Part shown: one piece after another, positions 8,251 to 17,511 of the stretch
How the letters are laid out: every line of letters starts with the position of its first letter
Numbering within the stretch: the first letter of the stretch is position 1
DNA from: Opitutaceae bacterium
Lineage (GTDB): Bacteria; Verrucomicrobiota; Verrucomicrobiia; Opitutales; Opitutaceae
DNA length: 64,000 nucleotides
Direction: 5' to 3'
NCBI GenBank assembly: GCA_027482185.1
Contig: JAIXWF010000013.1
Location: 1,488,001 to 1,552,000, forward strand
Notes under the pieces: generated by a model
The model's input: the letters and a program-made list of their open reading frames with translations, nothing else
Told to the model about the DNA's origin: nothing
Database searches by the model: none
Position numbers and translations under genes: made by a program

Positions 8251-9483
8251 ATGACGCCCGCGGAAACGATCCCGTCCGCGGGCGGCGCCGGGCGCGAGAC
8301 GCTGCCCAGGTTGTTCGGACGGTTCCTGCGTTTCGGCCTGCTGGCCTGGGGCGGGCCGGTCGCGCAGCTGGAAATGATCCGGCAGGAATTGGTGGAACGG
8401 GAACGCTGGGTGACGCCCGCGCATTTCCGGCACCTGCTGGCGATCTACCAGGCCCTGCCCGGACCGGAGGCGCACGAGATGTGCGTGCACCTCGGGACAG
8501 TGGCGCGGGGGCGGTGGGGCGGTTTGCTGGCGGGGCTCGGCTTCATGTTGCCGGGGTTCTTGCTGATGCTGGCCGCCTCCTGGTGGTACGTGCGCGCCGA
8601 TCTGGCCGCGGCGGGAGCGCTGGCGGTGTTTCTCGGACTGCAGCCCGTGGTCGCGGCGTTGGTGGCGCGTGCGGCGTGGCGCCTGGGCCGGCAGGCCTTG
8701 GCGGAGCGGGCCCTTGTCGGCGTCGCGGCAGCCGTCGCCGCGTTGCAGATTCTGCAGGTGCCGTTCTGGCTCAGCCTGCCGTTGGCCGGCGGGGCGTGGG
8801 TGGCGTGGCGGACGAACCGCCGCGTCGGGCTCGCGGCGGTCGGGCTGGCAGCGGTGGCGGCGGCGTTTTTCGCCTCGCCGGTGAGCAAAGGGGAACGCGA
8901 ATGGTTGCCGGCGCGCGAAACCCGCCTCGCGACGGAGACGCGGAGCGGCGGCGCGGGCGCGGCGACGGCTGGGATGGCGTTTGCAGCCGGATTGCGGACC
9001 GGGTGCCTGACGTTCGGCGGCGCGTACACCGCGATTCCGTTTTTGCAGGAAGACGCGGTCGAGCAGGGGAGGTGGCTGGGGCGAGCGCAGTTTCTCGACG
9101 GCGTGGCGATTGCCGGCGTGCTGCCGGCGCCGCTCATCATTTTCGCGACGTTTGTGGGCTATGTGGCCGGAGGCTGGGGCGCAGCGCTGGCGATCACGGC
9201 GGGAGTGTTTTTGCCGGCCTTTCTCTTCGGCCTCGTGCTGCACCGGCCGATCGAGGCGGCGCTGGGGCAGGGGCCGTTGCGGCCGTTCCTTGACGGCGTC
9301 ACGGCCGGGGTCGCCGGCATCATCGCGGTGACGGCGGCGGAACTGGCGTGGTTGGCGCTGACCGAACCGAAGGCGATGCTCATTGCGGCGGCCGCGACGG
9401 CGGTGCTGTGGCGTTGGTCGGGGCGGGCCGTGATTCCCCTGACCGTGCTGGGCGGCGGCCTCGCGGGCGCGCTGCTTTACTGA
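8251..9483 (+). CDS. chrA: Chromate transporter family protein (ChrA)
   Basis: A 410-residue CHR-family inner-membrane protein. The N-terminal half has the family pattern FGLLAWGGPVAQLEMI, then ALPGPEAHEM and a glycine-rich GLGFMLPGF helix. The C-terminal half repeats it as GCLTFGGAYTAIPFLQ and LPAPLIIFATFVGY, showing the internal duplication of long-chain ChrA proteins. Characterised members export chromate and give chromate resistance; many homologues are untested and some may carry sulfate-like anions. It lies 16 bp behind the outer-membrane barrel gene, so the two are probably one transcript, and it converges with the DtxR-type regulator, leaving only 6 bp between stop codons. Confidence 0.88.
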   Translation: MTPAETIPSAGGAGRETLPRLFGRFLRFGLLAWGGPVAQLEMIRQELVERERWVTPAHFRHLLAIYQALPGPEAHEMCVHLGTVARGRWGGLLAGLGFMLPGFLLMLAASWWYVRADLAAAGALAVFLGLQPVVAALVARAAWRLGRQALAERALVGVAAAVAALQILQVPFWLSLPLAGGAWVAWRTNRRVGLAAVGLAAVAAAFFASPVSKGEREWLPARETRLATETRSGGAGAATAGMAFAAGLRTGCLTFGGAYTAIPFLQEDAVEQGRWLGRAQFLDGVAIAGVLPAPLIIFATFVGYVAGGWGAALAITAGVFLPAFLFGLVLHRPIEAALGQGPLRPFLDGVTAGVAGIIAVTAAELAWLALTEPKAMLIAAAATAVLWRWSGRAVIPLTVLGGGLAGALLY

Positions 9484-9489
9484 CAGCGT

Positions 9490-10194
9490 TCAGCGCGCGG
9501 GCTCGACGAGGATCTTGCCGGCGGCGACGAGGCTGAGGGAGGCGGCGGCGCTGCTGCCGGAACGGCGCAGGGCCAGCAGCCCGGCGGGCAGATTGCGATC
9601 CGCGACGCGCAGGGCGGTACCGGGCTGGAGCCCGTGCTGTTCGGCGAACTGGAGAAACTCGGGCGACTGGTCGGTGATCCGCACGATGCGCACCGAGCGA
9701 TCGAGGGTGCAGGTGGCGAGCGTCGCGTAGACCTGGGAGTGCAGTTTGCCCTGGCGGCTCGGGATCGGGTCGCCGTGGGGATCGGTCTGCGGGTGGCCGA
9801 GGAGGGCGTCGAGCCGGTCCAGGACCTCGTCCGAAATCGCGTGCTCCAGCTGCTCCGCCTCGTCGTGGACCTTGGCCCAGTCCATTTTCAGCACGTGGAC
9901 GAGGAACGTCTCCACGAGGCGATGCTTGCGGAGGACATTGAGCGCGACGCGCCGGCCCTCCGGCGTGAGCCGGACCCCGAGCCGCGGGCGGTGCAGCACG
10001 AGGCCCTCGTCCGCCAGCGCCTTGACCATCGTGGTGGCCGTGCCGGGCACGACCTCGAGGGCGGCGGCCAAGGCGCCCATCGGGACCAGCGTCTCGCCGT
10101 CTTCCGCCAGGAGCAGGAGGTGCTTCAGGTAGTTTTCGACGGTGCTGGTGGCCACGATTTGAGCGCTAGCATCCGATCGGCGCATGGCAACCAA
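9490..10194 (-). CDS. DtxR/MntR-family metal-dependent transcriptional repressor
   Basis: A 234-residue protein with an N-terminal winged helix (residues about 20-85), a dimerisation and metal-binding domain (about 86-155), and a C-terminal SH3/FeoA-like domain (about 160-230). Metal-ligand positions line up as H91, E95, H110 and the EQLEH at 114-118, where Glu114 stands at the place of the Cys that iron-type DtxR uses. In this family that substitution goes with manganese sensing, so I lean to an MntR/TroR-like role. It is divergent from the metal ABC importer, with a palindrome in the 45-bp gap that would let it control both genes. Met4 is an alternative start. Confidence 0.88.
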   Translation of the reverse strand: MVAMRRSDASAQIVATSTVENYLKHLLLLAEDGETLVPMGALAAALEVVPGTATTMVKALADEGLVLHRPRLGVRLTPEGRRVALNVLRKHRLVETFLVHVLKMDWAKVHDEAEQLEHAISDEVLDRLDALLGHPQTDPHGDPIPSRQGKLHSQVYATLATCTLDRSVRIVRITDQSPEFLQFAEQHGLQPGTALRVADRNLPAGLLALRRSGSSAAASLSLVAAGKILVEPAR

Positions 10195-10200
10195 ATGATT

Positions 10201-10220
10201 TATTTTGACTAATCAAAATA
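10201..10220. promoter_or_regulatory. Perfect palindrome, predicted operator of the DtxR/MntR-type repressor
   Basis: TATTTTGA-CTAA-TCAAAATA is a perfect inverted repeat (8-bp arms, 4-bp centre) lying 6 bp before the regulator start on one side and 19 bp before the metal-importer start on the other. It is the most AT-rich stretch nearby. Size and position fit a DtxR-family operator that would block both divergent promoters when the metal is plentiful. Binding by the neighbouring repressor is inferred, not shown. Confidence 0.75.
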
Positions 10221-10239
10221 CCGGCCGAGGCTGGTCGCC

Positions 10240-11154
10240 ATGAACCGTGCCTTCCGAACCTCCCTGCGCCGCCTCGGCCGGCTGGGGCTCGTGCTCCTGG
10301 TCGCGGCGGCGCTGCCCGCCGCGGCCGCCCCGGCGAAGAAGCGGATCGTGACGACCTTCACGATCATCCAGGACATGGCCCAGAACGTCGCCGGCGACGC
10401 CGCCATCGTCGAATCCATCACCAAGCCCGGCGCCGAGATCCACGGCTACGAGCCCACGCCGCAGGATATCGTCAAGGCGCAGCGCGCCGATCTCGTGCTG
10501 TGGAACGGCCTCAACCTCGAACGCTGGTTCGAGCGCTTTTTCGGCAACCTGCGCAACGTGCCCAGCGCCGTGCTTTCCGAGGGCATCGCGCCCATCGGCA
10601 TCGAGGAAGGCCCGTACCGCGGCCGGCCCAACCCGCACGCCTGGATGTCGCCCGGCAACGCCGTCATCTACGTCGAAAACATCCGCAAGGCGCTCGGCAA
10701 AATCGACCCGGCCAATGCCGCGATCTACGATGCCAACGCCCGCGCCTACGCCGCCAAATTCGCCGCGCTCGAGGAAACTGTCCGCGCCGAGCTTGCGCGG
10801 TTGCCCGCCAACCAGCGCTGGCTCGTGACCAGCGAGGGCGCCTTTCCGTATCTGGCCCGCAGTTTCGGCTTGCAGGAATTGTTCCTCTGGGCCGTGAACG
10901 CCGACCAGCAGGGCACGCCGCAGCAGGTGCAGAAGGTGATCGACGCCGTCCGCCGCCACCGCATTCCGGTGGTCTTCAGCGAGAGCACGGTGAGTGACAA
11001 ACCGATCCGCCAAGTCGGCCGGGAAACCGGCGCGCGCTACGGCGGCGTGCTCTATGTCGATTCGCTCACCGCGGCCGACGGCCCCGCGCCCACCTATCTG
11101 CGGATGATGGAGTACAACGCCAAGACCATCGTCGCCGGCTTCCGGGCGCCCTGA
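10240..11154 (+). CDS. Metal-binding periplasmic protein of an ABC importer (cluster A-I; SitA/TroA/MntC-like, manganese or iron)
   Basis: A 304-residue exported protein; the signal peptide ends near AAAA at residue 30. The four metal ligands of cluster A-I binding proteins can be placed: His68 (EIHGYEPTP), His133 (NPHAWMSP), Glu199 ([10 protein letters not shown]) and Asp274 (VDSL). His-His-Glu-Asp is the manganese/iron set of PsaA, MntC and SitA, and there is no His-rich loop as in zinc-specific ZnuA. It captures the metal in the periplasm and passes it to the permeases encoded downstream. It is the first gene of a four-gene operon, 17 bp before the ATPase, and lies just behind the predicted repressor palindrome. 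Confidence 0.9.
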   Translation: MNRAFRTSLRRLGRLGLVLLVAAALPAAAAPAKKRIVTTFTIIQDMAQNVAGDAAIVESITKPGAEIHGYEPTPQDIVKAQRADLVLWNGLNLERWFERFFGNLRNVPSAVLSEGIAPIGIEEGPYRGRPNPHAWMSPGNAVIYVENIRKALGKIDPANAAIYDANARAYAAKFAALEETVRAELARLPANQRWLVTSEGAFPYLARSFGLQELFLWAVNADQQGTPQQVQKVIDAVRRHRIPVVFSESTVSDKPIRQVGRETGARYGGVLYVDSLTAADGPAPTYLRMMEYNAKTIVAGFRAP

Positions 11155-11171
11155 GCCGGACCATTCCCTTC

Positions 11172-12095
11172 ATGCCTCCCGCCGCCGCTCCGAACGACCT
11201 CCCGCTGGGCATCGACGTCGCCGGCGTCAACGTCACCTACGCCAACGGCCATCTTGCCCTGCGCGACGCGACGTTCGCGCTGGCGGGCGGCACGATTTGC
11301 GCGCTCGTCGGCGTCAACGGCAGCGGCAAGTCCACTTTGTTCAAGGCGATCATGGGCATCGTCGTGCCCGCCGCGGGCCGGGTGCGCATCGCGGGCCTGC
11401 CCGTGGCCCAGGCGCTGAAGCGCAACCTCGTCGCCTACGTGCCTCAGTCCGAGGAAGTCGACTGGTCGTTCCCGGTCAGCGTGTGGGACGTCGTCCTGAT
11501 GGGCCGCTACGGCCATATGGGCTTTCTGCGCATCCCGCGGGCCGAAGACCGCCGCATTGCCGAGGAAAGTCTCGCGCGCGTCGGCATGCTGGAATTCCGC
11601 GAGCGCCAGATCGGCGAACTCTCGGGCGGGCAACGGAAACGCGTCTTTCTGGCGCGCGCCCTCGCGCAACGCGCCCGTGTCATTCTGCTCGATGAACCGT
11701 TCACCGGCGTCGACGTGAACACCGAGCTCGCGATCATCGCGCTGCTGCGGGAACTGCGTGCCGAGGGCCACATCATGCTGGTCTCGACGCACAACCTGGG
11801 GTCCGTCCCGGAATTCTGCGACCAGGTTGTGCTCATCAACCGCACCGTCCTGGCCTGCGGCCCGACGGCGGAGGTGTTCACCGAGGAAAATCTGCTCCGC
11901 GCGTTCGGCGGCGTGCTGCGGCATTTCCGCTTCGACGAATCGACCGTCCAGAACCACGACGGCCGCGCCGTGACGCTGCTGACGGACGACGAACGTCCGC
12001 TGGTGTTCGGCAAGGGCGGGCACGTCGAGTACCGCGAGCGCGCGGGCCGCGAGGACGTTGTGAAGAAACGCGCCGAAGGGGAGGGCGACGTCTGA
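11172..12095 (+). CDS. ATP-binding subunit of the manganese/iron ABC importer
   Basis: A 307-residue cytoplasmic ABC ATPase. Walker A is GVNGSGKST at residues 47-55, the ABC signature is LSGGQ at 150-154, and Walker B is ILLDEP at 171-176, followed by the H-loop in VSTHNL. The Q-loop in [10 protein letters not shown] is the form usual for SitB/MntB/TroB ATPases. A 45-residue charged tail after the nucleotide-binding domain is longer than usual and has no recognised domain. The stop shares bases with the next start (TGATG), indicating translational coupling to the permease. Confidence 0.93.
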   Translation: MPPAAAPNDLPLGIDVAGVNVTYANGHLALRDATFALAGGTICALVGVNGSGKSTLFKAIMGIVVPAAGRVRIAGLPVAQALKRNLVAYVPQSEEVDWSFPVSVWDVVLMGRYGHMGFLRIPRAEDRRIAEESLARVGMLEFRERQIGELSGGQRKRVFLARALAQRARVILLDEPFTGVDVNTELAIIALLRELRAEGHIMLVSTHNLGSVPEFCDQVVLINRTVLACGPTAEVFTEENLLRAFGGVLRHFRFDESTVQNHDGRAVTLLTDDERPLVFGKGGHVEYRERAGREDVVKKRAEGEGDV

Positions 12096-12961
12096 TGTTC
12101 GAGAACCTGCTCGTGCCGCTGCAGTACGAGTACATGCAGAAGGCGATTTTCGTCAGCGCCGTGATCGGCGGCGTGTGCGCATTCCTTTCCTGCTTCATCA
12201 CGCTGAAAGGTTGGTCGCTGATGGGCGACGCGCTCTCGCATGCCGTCGTGCCGGGCGTGGCGGTGGCGTATTACGCGGGGTGGCCGTTCGCCGCGGGGGC
12301 ATTCTTCACCGGCCTGCTCGCCGCGGTGGGCATGGGCTTCGTGAAAACCAAGACGCGGCTGCGGGAGGATGCGGTGATCGGCGTGGTGTTCACGGCGTTT
12401 TTCGCCGCGGGGCTGCTCCTGATTTCGCTGTATCCGAGCCAAGTCGATCTGAGGTCGATCGTCTTCGGCAACATTCTGGGCATTTCCAATCCCGACGTCG
12501 TCCAGGTGCTCGTGATCGCGGGCGTCACGCTGCTCGTGCTCGGCCTCAAGTGGCGCGATTTCCTGATTTTCTGTTTCGATCCGAACCAGGCGCGTGCGCT
12601 CGGGCTCAATCCCATGGTGCTGCATTACACGCTGCTGACGCTGCTCTCGGCGACAGCGGTGGCCGCGCTGCAGACGGTCGGGGCCTGCCTCGTGGTGGCG
12701 ATGTTGGTCACGCCGGGCGCGACGGCGTACCTGTTGACCGACCGTTTCGGCCGGATGATCGGATTGGCGGTGGCGATGGGCACGGCGACGTCGGCGGTCG
12801 GCGCCTACGCGAGCTACTATTTCGACGGTTCGACCGGCGGCTGCATCGTCACGTTGCAGAGCGCGCTCTTCGTGCTGGCGCTCGTCTTCGGACCGAAGCA
12901 CGGCCTGCTGGCCGCGCGGGCGCGGCGGCAACAGGCCGCGGCGGGAGGTGCCGCCGCATGA
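12095..12961 (+). CDS. First permease subunit of the manganese/iron ABC importer (ABC-3 family)
   Basis: A 288-residue inner-membrane protein of the ABC-3 (ZnuB/SitC/TroC) family with about eight predicted helices. The N-terminal [18 protein letters not shown] and the conserved GWSLMGDALSHAVVPGVA are family signatures, and LVVAMLVTPGATAYLLTDR matches the conserved segment near the last helices. It is translationally coupled to the ATPase upstream (1-bp overlap) and to the second permease downstream (4-bp overlap). Having two different permease genes resembles the Tro, Sit and Yfe systems, where a heterodimer forms the channel. Confidence 0.92.
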   Translation: MFENLLVPLQYEYMQKAIFVSAVIGGVCAFLSCFITLKGWSLMGDALSHAVVPGVAVAYYAGWPFAAGAFFTGLLAAVGMGFVKTKTRLREDAVIGVVFTAFFAAGLLLISLYPSQVDLRSIVFGNILGISNPDVVQVLVIAGVTLLVLGLKWRDFLIFCFDPNQARALGLNPMVLHYTLLTLLSATAVAALQTVGACLVVAMLVTPGATAYLLTDRFGRMIGLAVAMGTATSAVGAYASYYFDGSTGGCIVTLQSALFVLALVFGPKHGLLAARARRQQAAAGGAAA

Positions 12962-13833
12962 ACCGGCTGCTCGAACCGTTCCAGTTTCCGTTCATGACCG
13001 ACGCGATGATCGTCGGCGCGGCGGTCGGCGCCGTGTGCGCGGTGCTGTCGTGCTACCTCGTGCTGAAGGGCTGGTCGCTGATGGGCGACGCGATCTCGCA
13101 CGCGGTTTTGCCCGGCATCGTTGTGGCCTACGCGATCGGACTGCCGCTGGCGGTGGGCGCGTTCGCCTCGGGTTTGCTCTGCGCGGTGCTGACGGGATTC
13201 ATCAAGGCCAACAGCCGCGTGAAGGAGGACACGGTGATGGGGGTGGTGTTTACCGGGCTGTTTGCGTTCGGCCTCGTGCTGTTCACCAAGGTGAGGAGCG
13301 ACCTGCATCTCGATCACATCCTGTTCGGCAATATCCTCGGCCTCGAACCGGGCGATCTGCGTAATACCGTCGTTGTAGCCGGCGCGGTGCTGGCCGTCGT
13401 GCTCGCGCTGCGGCGGGACCTGCTGCTGTTTTGTTTCGATCCCACGCACGCGCGGACGGTCGGTTTGAAAAACGGCATTCTCTATTACCTGCTGCTCACG
13501 CTGCTGGCGGTCACGATCGTGGTCTCGCTCAAGGCGGTCGGCATCATTCTGGTAATTGCGATGCTCGTGACGCCGGGGTGCATCGGCTACCTGCTGTCCG
13601 ACCGGTTCAGCGTGATGCTGGCCATCGCGGTCGCCAGCGCCGTGGGTTCGAGCCTCGGCGGAGTTTACGTGAGTTTCTTCCTCAATGCGTCGACGGGAGC
13701 CTGCATCGTGCTGCTGCAGGCCGGCGTTTTCCTCGCCGCGTTGATCGGGGCGCCGAAACACGGGTTGCTGGCGGCGCGGCGGCGCACGTCCGGTCCGCGA
13801 TCCGAGACGGCGCCGGCGACGACGGAAGTGTGA
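12958..13833 (+). CDS. Second permease subunit of the manganese/iron ABC importer (ABC-3 family)
   Basis: A 291-residue paralogue of the preceding permease, with the same GWSLMGDAISHAVLPGI signature, about eight membrane helices and the conserved AMLVTPGCIGYLLSDR near the C-terminal end. The start ATG overlaps the previous stop (ATGA). It should pair with the first permease, as TroD does with TroC and SitD with SitC. The last 20 residues are polar and variable. It is the final gene of the metal-uptake operon; two hairpins follow within 115 bp. Confidence 0.92.
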   Translation: MNRLLEPFQFPFMTDAMIVGAAVGAVCAVLSCYLVLKGWSLMGDAISHAVLPGIVVAYAIGLPLAVGAFASGLLCAVLTGFIKANSRVKEDTVMGVVFTGLFAFGLVLFTKVRSDLHLDHILFGNILGLEPGDLRNTVVVAGAVLAVVLALRRDLLLFCFDPTHARTVGLKNGILYYLLLTLLAVTIVVSLKAVGIILVIAMLVTPGCIGYLLSDRFSVMLAIAVASAVGSSLGGVYVSFFLNASTGACIVLLQAGVFLAALIGAPKHGLLAARRRTSGPRSETAPATTEV

Positions 13834-13882
13834 GTTTTTCGCGGCGGGCAGAGCCGTTGAACGGAACCGGCGGCGGCGGGCC

Positions 13883-13903
13883 GGACTTTCCGGCGGAAAG
13901 TCC
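13883..13903. other. Perfect stem-loop downstream of the metal-importer operon
   Basis: GGACTTTCC-GGC-GGAAAGTCC gives a 9-bp perfect stem with a 3-nt loop, 49 bp after the last permease gene. There is no T-run, so it is more likely an mRNA 3'-end stabiliser or a regulatory palindrome than a terminator by itself. Confidence 0.45.
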
Positions 13904-13915
13904 ACTCCGGGGCTT

Positions 13916-13947
13916 GAGAAAAGATGCGGAGCCCGCATCACTCTTTT
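13916..13947. terminator. Predicted bidirectional terminator after the metal-importer operon
   Basis: GATGCGG-AGC-CCGCATC (13923-13939) forms a 7-bp stem with AAAA before it and CTCTTTT after it, so it could work as a rho-independent terminator in either direction. It separates the metal operon from the envelope operon that begins at 14023. The T-tract is short, so read-through is possible. Confidence 0.5.
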
Positions 13948-14022
13948 CCGGGCGGAGCGTCTTTCGGGACGTTGCGCCTGTCTCCCCGCCAAGCCCACCC
14001 ACTTTTGCCCCGGATCGCCCGC

Positions 14023-16635
14023 ATGATCGGATTCTGGAAAGCCCTCCTGCCGCAGGTCCCGGATCTCCGACGCCGCGGCCGGGCCCCGGGACTTTTCTCC
14101 GTTGCAACGTCGCTGCTTGCGCTGGCTTTGGCCGGCGGACTGCGCGCCGCCGAGCCGGCGTCCGGCTGGAAGGATTTGCTCGCGGGCAATTACGAAGCGG
14201 TGGCCCGCCAGGCTGCGGCGGAGTTGCGCGAAGGCCAGGCCAACACCGAGTGGTCGATGCTGTGGGCGCGTTCGCTTTTGGCGGTGGGGCGCAACGGCGA
14301 GGCCGACCGCGTTGTCGCCGAGGCGCTGGGCCGCGATGCGCGCAGTCTGCGGCTCAAGTGGCTGGCGCGGGAAGTGGCGTTTGCCAACGGCCGGCCCGAG
14401 GAAGCCGCGGAGCGCCTGACGGAAATCCGGCGCGCCTTCGAGAACGCGCAATGGCTTTACCGCAATCCCGGCGACCTGGTGGTTTACGGCCGCACCGCGC
14501 TGATCATCGGCGCGGATCCGAAGGACGTCCTCGACCGCGTCTTTGCGGTGGCGCAGAAGGCCGACCCGAAACTGCGCGACGTGTACCTCGCGCGCGGCGA
14601 ATTGGCGTTGGAGAAACACGATTTCGCCCTCGCGGCCAAGGCCTTCGAGGAAGGGCTGAAGGTGTTGCCCGACGATCCCGATTTGCTCAGCGGCCGCGCC
14701 TTGGCCTACGCCGACGGCGAGCGCAGCGTGGCGATGGCGTCGTTGGCCGCGGCGCGGAAACAGAATCCGCGGCACGTGCCGACGCTGCTCCAGTTCGCCG
14801 ACCACCAGATCGACAGCGAGGCCTTCGAGGAAGCGACGAAGACGCTCGACGAAATCATCGCCATCAATCCCGTCCAGCCCGACGCCTGGGCCTACCGTTC
14901 CGTTATCGCGCACCTGAAGAACGACGTCGTCGGGGAAAAATTCGCCCGCGACCGCGCGTTGGGCCTGTGGGCGGGCAACCCGCGCGTCGACTACCTTATC
15001 GGCAAGAAACTGTCCGCGAAGTACCGGTTCGCCGAGGGCGCCGCGGCGCAACGCCGGGCCCTGGCCCTCGATCCCAATTTCATTCCCGCCGCCGGCCGCC
15101 TCGCGAGCGACCTGCTCCGCTTGGGCGAAGATCTCGAGGGTTGGGCGTTGGCGCAGTCGGTGCACGAGCGCGACGAGTACGACGTCGAGGCCTACAACCT
15201 CGTCACGCTCCGCGACACGATGGCGAAGTACGCGGCGTTGCAGAACGACGACTTCGTCATCCGCATGGCGGCGCCGGAAGTCGCGGTTTACGGCCCGCGG
15301 GTGCTCGCATTGCTCCGCCGCGCCAAGGATACCCTTGTGACCAAGTACGGCGTCGAACTCGCCAAGCCGACGACGATCGAAATCTTCGCCGACCAACGCG
15401 ACTTCGCGGTGCGGACCTTCGGCCTGCCGGATGTTTCCGGTTTTCTCGGCGTCTGCTTCGGCCGCGTCGTCACGGCCAACAGCCCCGCGACCAGCAGTTC
15501 GCCGACGAATTGGGAATCCGTCCTGTGGCACGAGTTCTGCCACGTCGTGACGCTGCAGATGACGAAGAACAAGATGCCGCGCTGGCTGAGCGAAGGCATC
15601 TCCGTTTACGAAGAGCGCCAGGCCAATCCGGCCTGGGGCATGCGCATCGATGCGCAGTACCGCGAAATGCTGCTCGGCGAAGACCTCGTGCCGGTGGGCA
15701 AACTGAGCGCGGCATTCCTTACGCCGAAGTCGCCGCGGCACCTCCAATTTGCGTACCTGCAATCTTCGCTGGTCGTGGAGTACATCGTGGCGAACCACGG
15801 CCTCGACAAAATCCGCGCCGTGCTGCTCGCGCTGCGCGAAGGCACCGAGATCAACGCCGCGCTCGAAAAACACGTGGCGCCGCTGGCCGAGCTCGAGGAA
15901 AAGTTCGCCCGCTACGCGAAGGAGCAGGCGGAGAATTTCGCGAAGGGCATGGATTGGGAAAAGCCGGACCCCGAATTGCTGCTGCCGACCGGCGCCCTCG
16001 AATTGGCGGTGTGGGAACGCAAGCATCCCGACAATTACCACGTGCTCCGCCTGCGCGCGCAGCGCGCGATGCAGGAACAGAAATGGGCGGAAGCGAAGGT
16101 GCCGTTGCAGCGGCTGATCGAGCTTTATCCGGGGCAGAAGGGCGGCGACAGCGCGTACCGTTCCCTCGTGGCCGCGCACCGTGCCCTCGGCGAATCCGCG
16201 GCCGAGACCGCGGCGTTGCGCCGCTGGGCCGAGGTCGACGACGAAGCGACCGAGGCTTACCAGCGCCTGATGGAGATCGGCACCGCGGAAAAGGACTGGC
16301 CCGCCGTCGTGCTGAACGCGGAGCGTTACCTCGCCGTGAATCCCCTGGTGCCTGCGCCGTACCGTTTTCTCGCGCAGGCCAGCCGGGCCAAGGACGATGT
16401 CTCCACCGCGGTCGTCGCCCTGCGCACGCTCATCCAGCTCGACGTGCCCGAACGCGCGGACGCGCATTACCAGCTGGCGCGGCTGCTGCAGCGGCGCGGC
16501 GAGTTGCCGGAAGCGCGCCGCCAGGTGCTGCTCGCGCTCGAGGAAACGCCGCGCTACCGCGAGGCCCTGCAATTGCTGCTCGAATTGAACCGCGCCGCCG
16601 CCGAGGCCGCGGCCCCGGCCAAGCCGACCGAATGA
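14023..16635 (+). CDS. Exported TPR protein with an internal zinc-metallopeptidase (peptidase MA-like) domain
   Basis: An 870-residue protein, first of a nine-gene envelope operon. Residues 24-45 form a signal sequence ending in LRAAEPA. TPR-like repeats fill residues 50-400 and 660-865. Between them, about 410-640, is a peptidase-MA-like domain: HEFCH (503-507) is a gluzincin HExxH motif, and WLSEGISVYEE a short way downstream supplies the usual WxxEG third zinc-ligand helix. I expect a periplasmic protease or a protease-fold assembly factor. The ATG at 14023 opens onto the signal peptide. The stop overlaps the next start by 4 bp. Confidence 0.8.
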   Translation: MIGFWKALLPQVPDLRRRGRAPGLFSVATSLLALALAGGLRAAEPASGWKDLLAGNYEAVARQAAAELREGQANTEWSMLWARSLLAVGRNGEADRVVAEALGRDARSLRLKWLAREVAFANGRPEEAAERLTEIRRAFENAQWLYRNPGDLVVYGRTALIIGADPKDVLDRVFAVAQKADPKLRDVYLARGELALEKHDFALAAKAFEEGLKVLPDDPDLLSGRALAYADGERSVAMASLAAARKQNPRHVPTLLQFADHQIDSEAFEEATKTLDEIIAINPVQPDAWAYRSVIAHLKNDVVGEKFARDRALGLWAGNPRVDYLIGKKLSAKYRFAEGAAAQRRALALDPNFIPAAGRLASDLLRLGEDLEGWALAQSVHERDEYDVEAYNLVTLRDTMAKYAALQNDDFVIRMAAPEVAVYGPRVLALLRRAKDTLVTKYGVELAKPTTIEIFADQRDFAVRTFGLPDVSGFLGVCFGRVVTANSPATSSSPTNWESVLWHEFCHVVTLQMTKNKMPRWLSEGISVYEERQANPAWGMRIDAQYREMLLGEDLVPVGKLSAAFLTPKSPRHLQFAYLQSSLVVEYIVANHGLDKIRAVLLALREGTEINAALEKHVAPLAELEEKFARYAKEQAENFAKGMDWEKPDPELLLPTGALELAVWERKHPDNYHVLRLRAQRAMQEQKWAEAKVPLQRLIELYPGQKGGDSAYRSLVAAHRALGESAAETAALRRWAEVDDEATEAYQRLMEIGTAEKDWPAVVLNAERYLAVNPLVPAPYRFLAQASRAKDDVSTAVVALRTLIQLDVPERADAHYQLARLLQRRGELPEARRQVLLALEETPRYREALQLLLELNRAAAEAAAPAKPTE

Positions 16636-17507
16636 AGCGCCTCTGGCCCATCGCCGGTCTGTTCGTGCTCGGGGCGGGATTTTTGCTCGCGCAGCGGCAG
16701 TTCGGCTTCGGTGGTTATCCCGGCTGGGGCCGGCGCTACGACGACGTGAAGACGGCCCGCGAGATCCCGACCGGCAGCACGGGCACGCCGCTCTGGACGA
16801 ATCCCGCCGGCTTCGAAAAGGAAGCGTTCACGTTCACCCGCATCCGTTACACGAGCGCGCGCGGCTACGGCCGGCGCGGACGCGGGGGCTGGGACACCGA
16901 CTTGCCGGACAGCGATCTGAATCTGTCGTACCGCCTGCAGCAGATGACCTCGATCAAGGTCGATCCGGACGGCCGCATCGTGAACATTCTCGATCCGGAC
17001 CTGCACGAGTTCCCGTGGACCTACATGGCCGAGCCCGGCGCGATGCTGCTCAGCGATCTGGAAGTGCCGGCCCTGCGGAAATACCTGCTCAACGGCGGAT
17101 TTCTCATGCTCGACGATTTCTGGGGCGAAGCGGCCTGGGAAACCGTCGAGCGCGAGTTCCAGCGCGTGTTTCCCGAATACCGTTTCGTCGAGCTGCCGCT
17201 CGACCATCCGCTCTACAGCTGCGTTTTCTCGATCAAGGCCAAGGGCCAGGTCCCCAACATCCGCACCGGCGCCGAGAGCGAGTACACGGGCATCACGTGG
17301 GAAAACCACGACGGCGACACGCGTACCGTGCACCACCGCGCAATCTTCGACGACAAGGGCCGCCTCCTCGTGCTCGCGACCCACAATACCGACAACGGCG
17401 ACGGCTGGGAGCGGGAAGGGGAGAGCGCCTATTATTTCGCCAATTTCTCCGAGAAGATCGCGTATCCCCTCGGCATCAATATCATCTTCTACGTGATGAC
17501 CCACTGA
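16632..17507 (+). CDS. Exported DUF4159-domain protein (copy 1)
   Basis: A 291-residue protein with an N-terminal hydrophobic segment (residues 4-20) that is either a signal peptide or an anchor. The rest is a DUF4159 domain, recognised by DLPDSDLNLSYRLQQMTS, GGFLMLDDFWG, VELPLDHPLYSCVF, a C-terminal GDGWEREGES and the closing FYVMTH. The biochemical role of DUF4159 is not known; structurally it is thought to resemble class I glutamine-amidotransferase-like folds, but I see no clear catalytic nucleophile. It is coupled by 4 bp to the TPR-peptidase gene and lies 4 bp before a second DUF4159 gene. Confidence 0.85.
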   Translation: MKRLWPIAGLFVLGAGFLLAQRQFGFGGYPGWGRRYDDVKTAREIPTGSTGTPLWTNPAGFEKEAFTFTRIRYTSARGYGRRGRGGWDTDLPDSDLNLSYRLQQMTSIKVDPDGRIVNILDPDLHEFPWTYMAEPGAMLLSDLEVPALRKYLLNGGFLMLDDFWGEAAWETVEREFQRVFPEYRFVELPLDHPLYSCVFSIKAKGQVPNIRTGAESEYTGITWENHDGDTRTVHHRAIFDDKGRLLVLATHNTDNGDGWEREGESAYYFANFSEKIAYPLGINIIFYVMTH

Positions 17508-17511
17508 CGCC

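Noticed and set aside
9490-10194. Iron-specific DtxR
   Set aside because: The Cys ligand position holds Glu114, and the importer beside it has a manganese/iron-type site; manganese is more likely, though not certain.
12817-16572. A 1251-codon open frame on the minus strand, and many other long antisense frames
   Set aside because: They mirror well-supported genes on the other strand, as is common in GC-rich DNA with few stop codons; translations are Arg/Ala/Gly-rich or low complexity and lack motifs.
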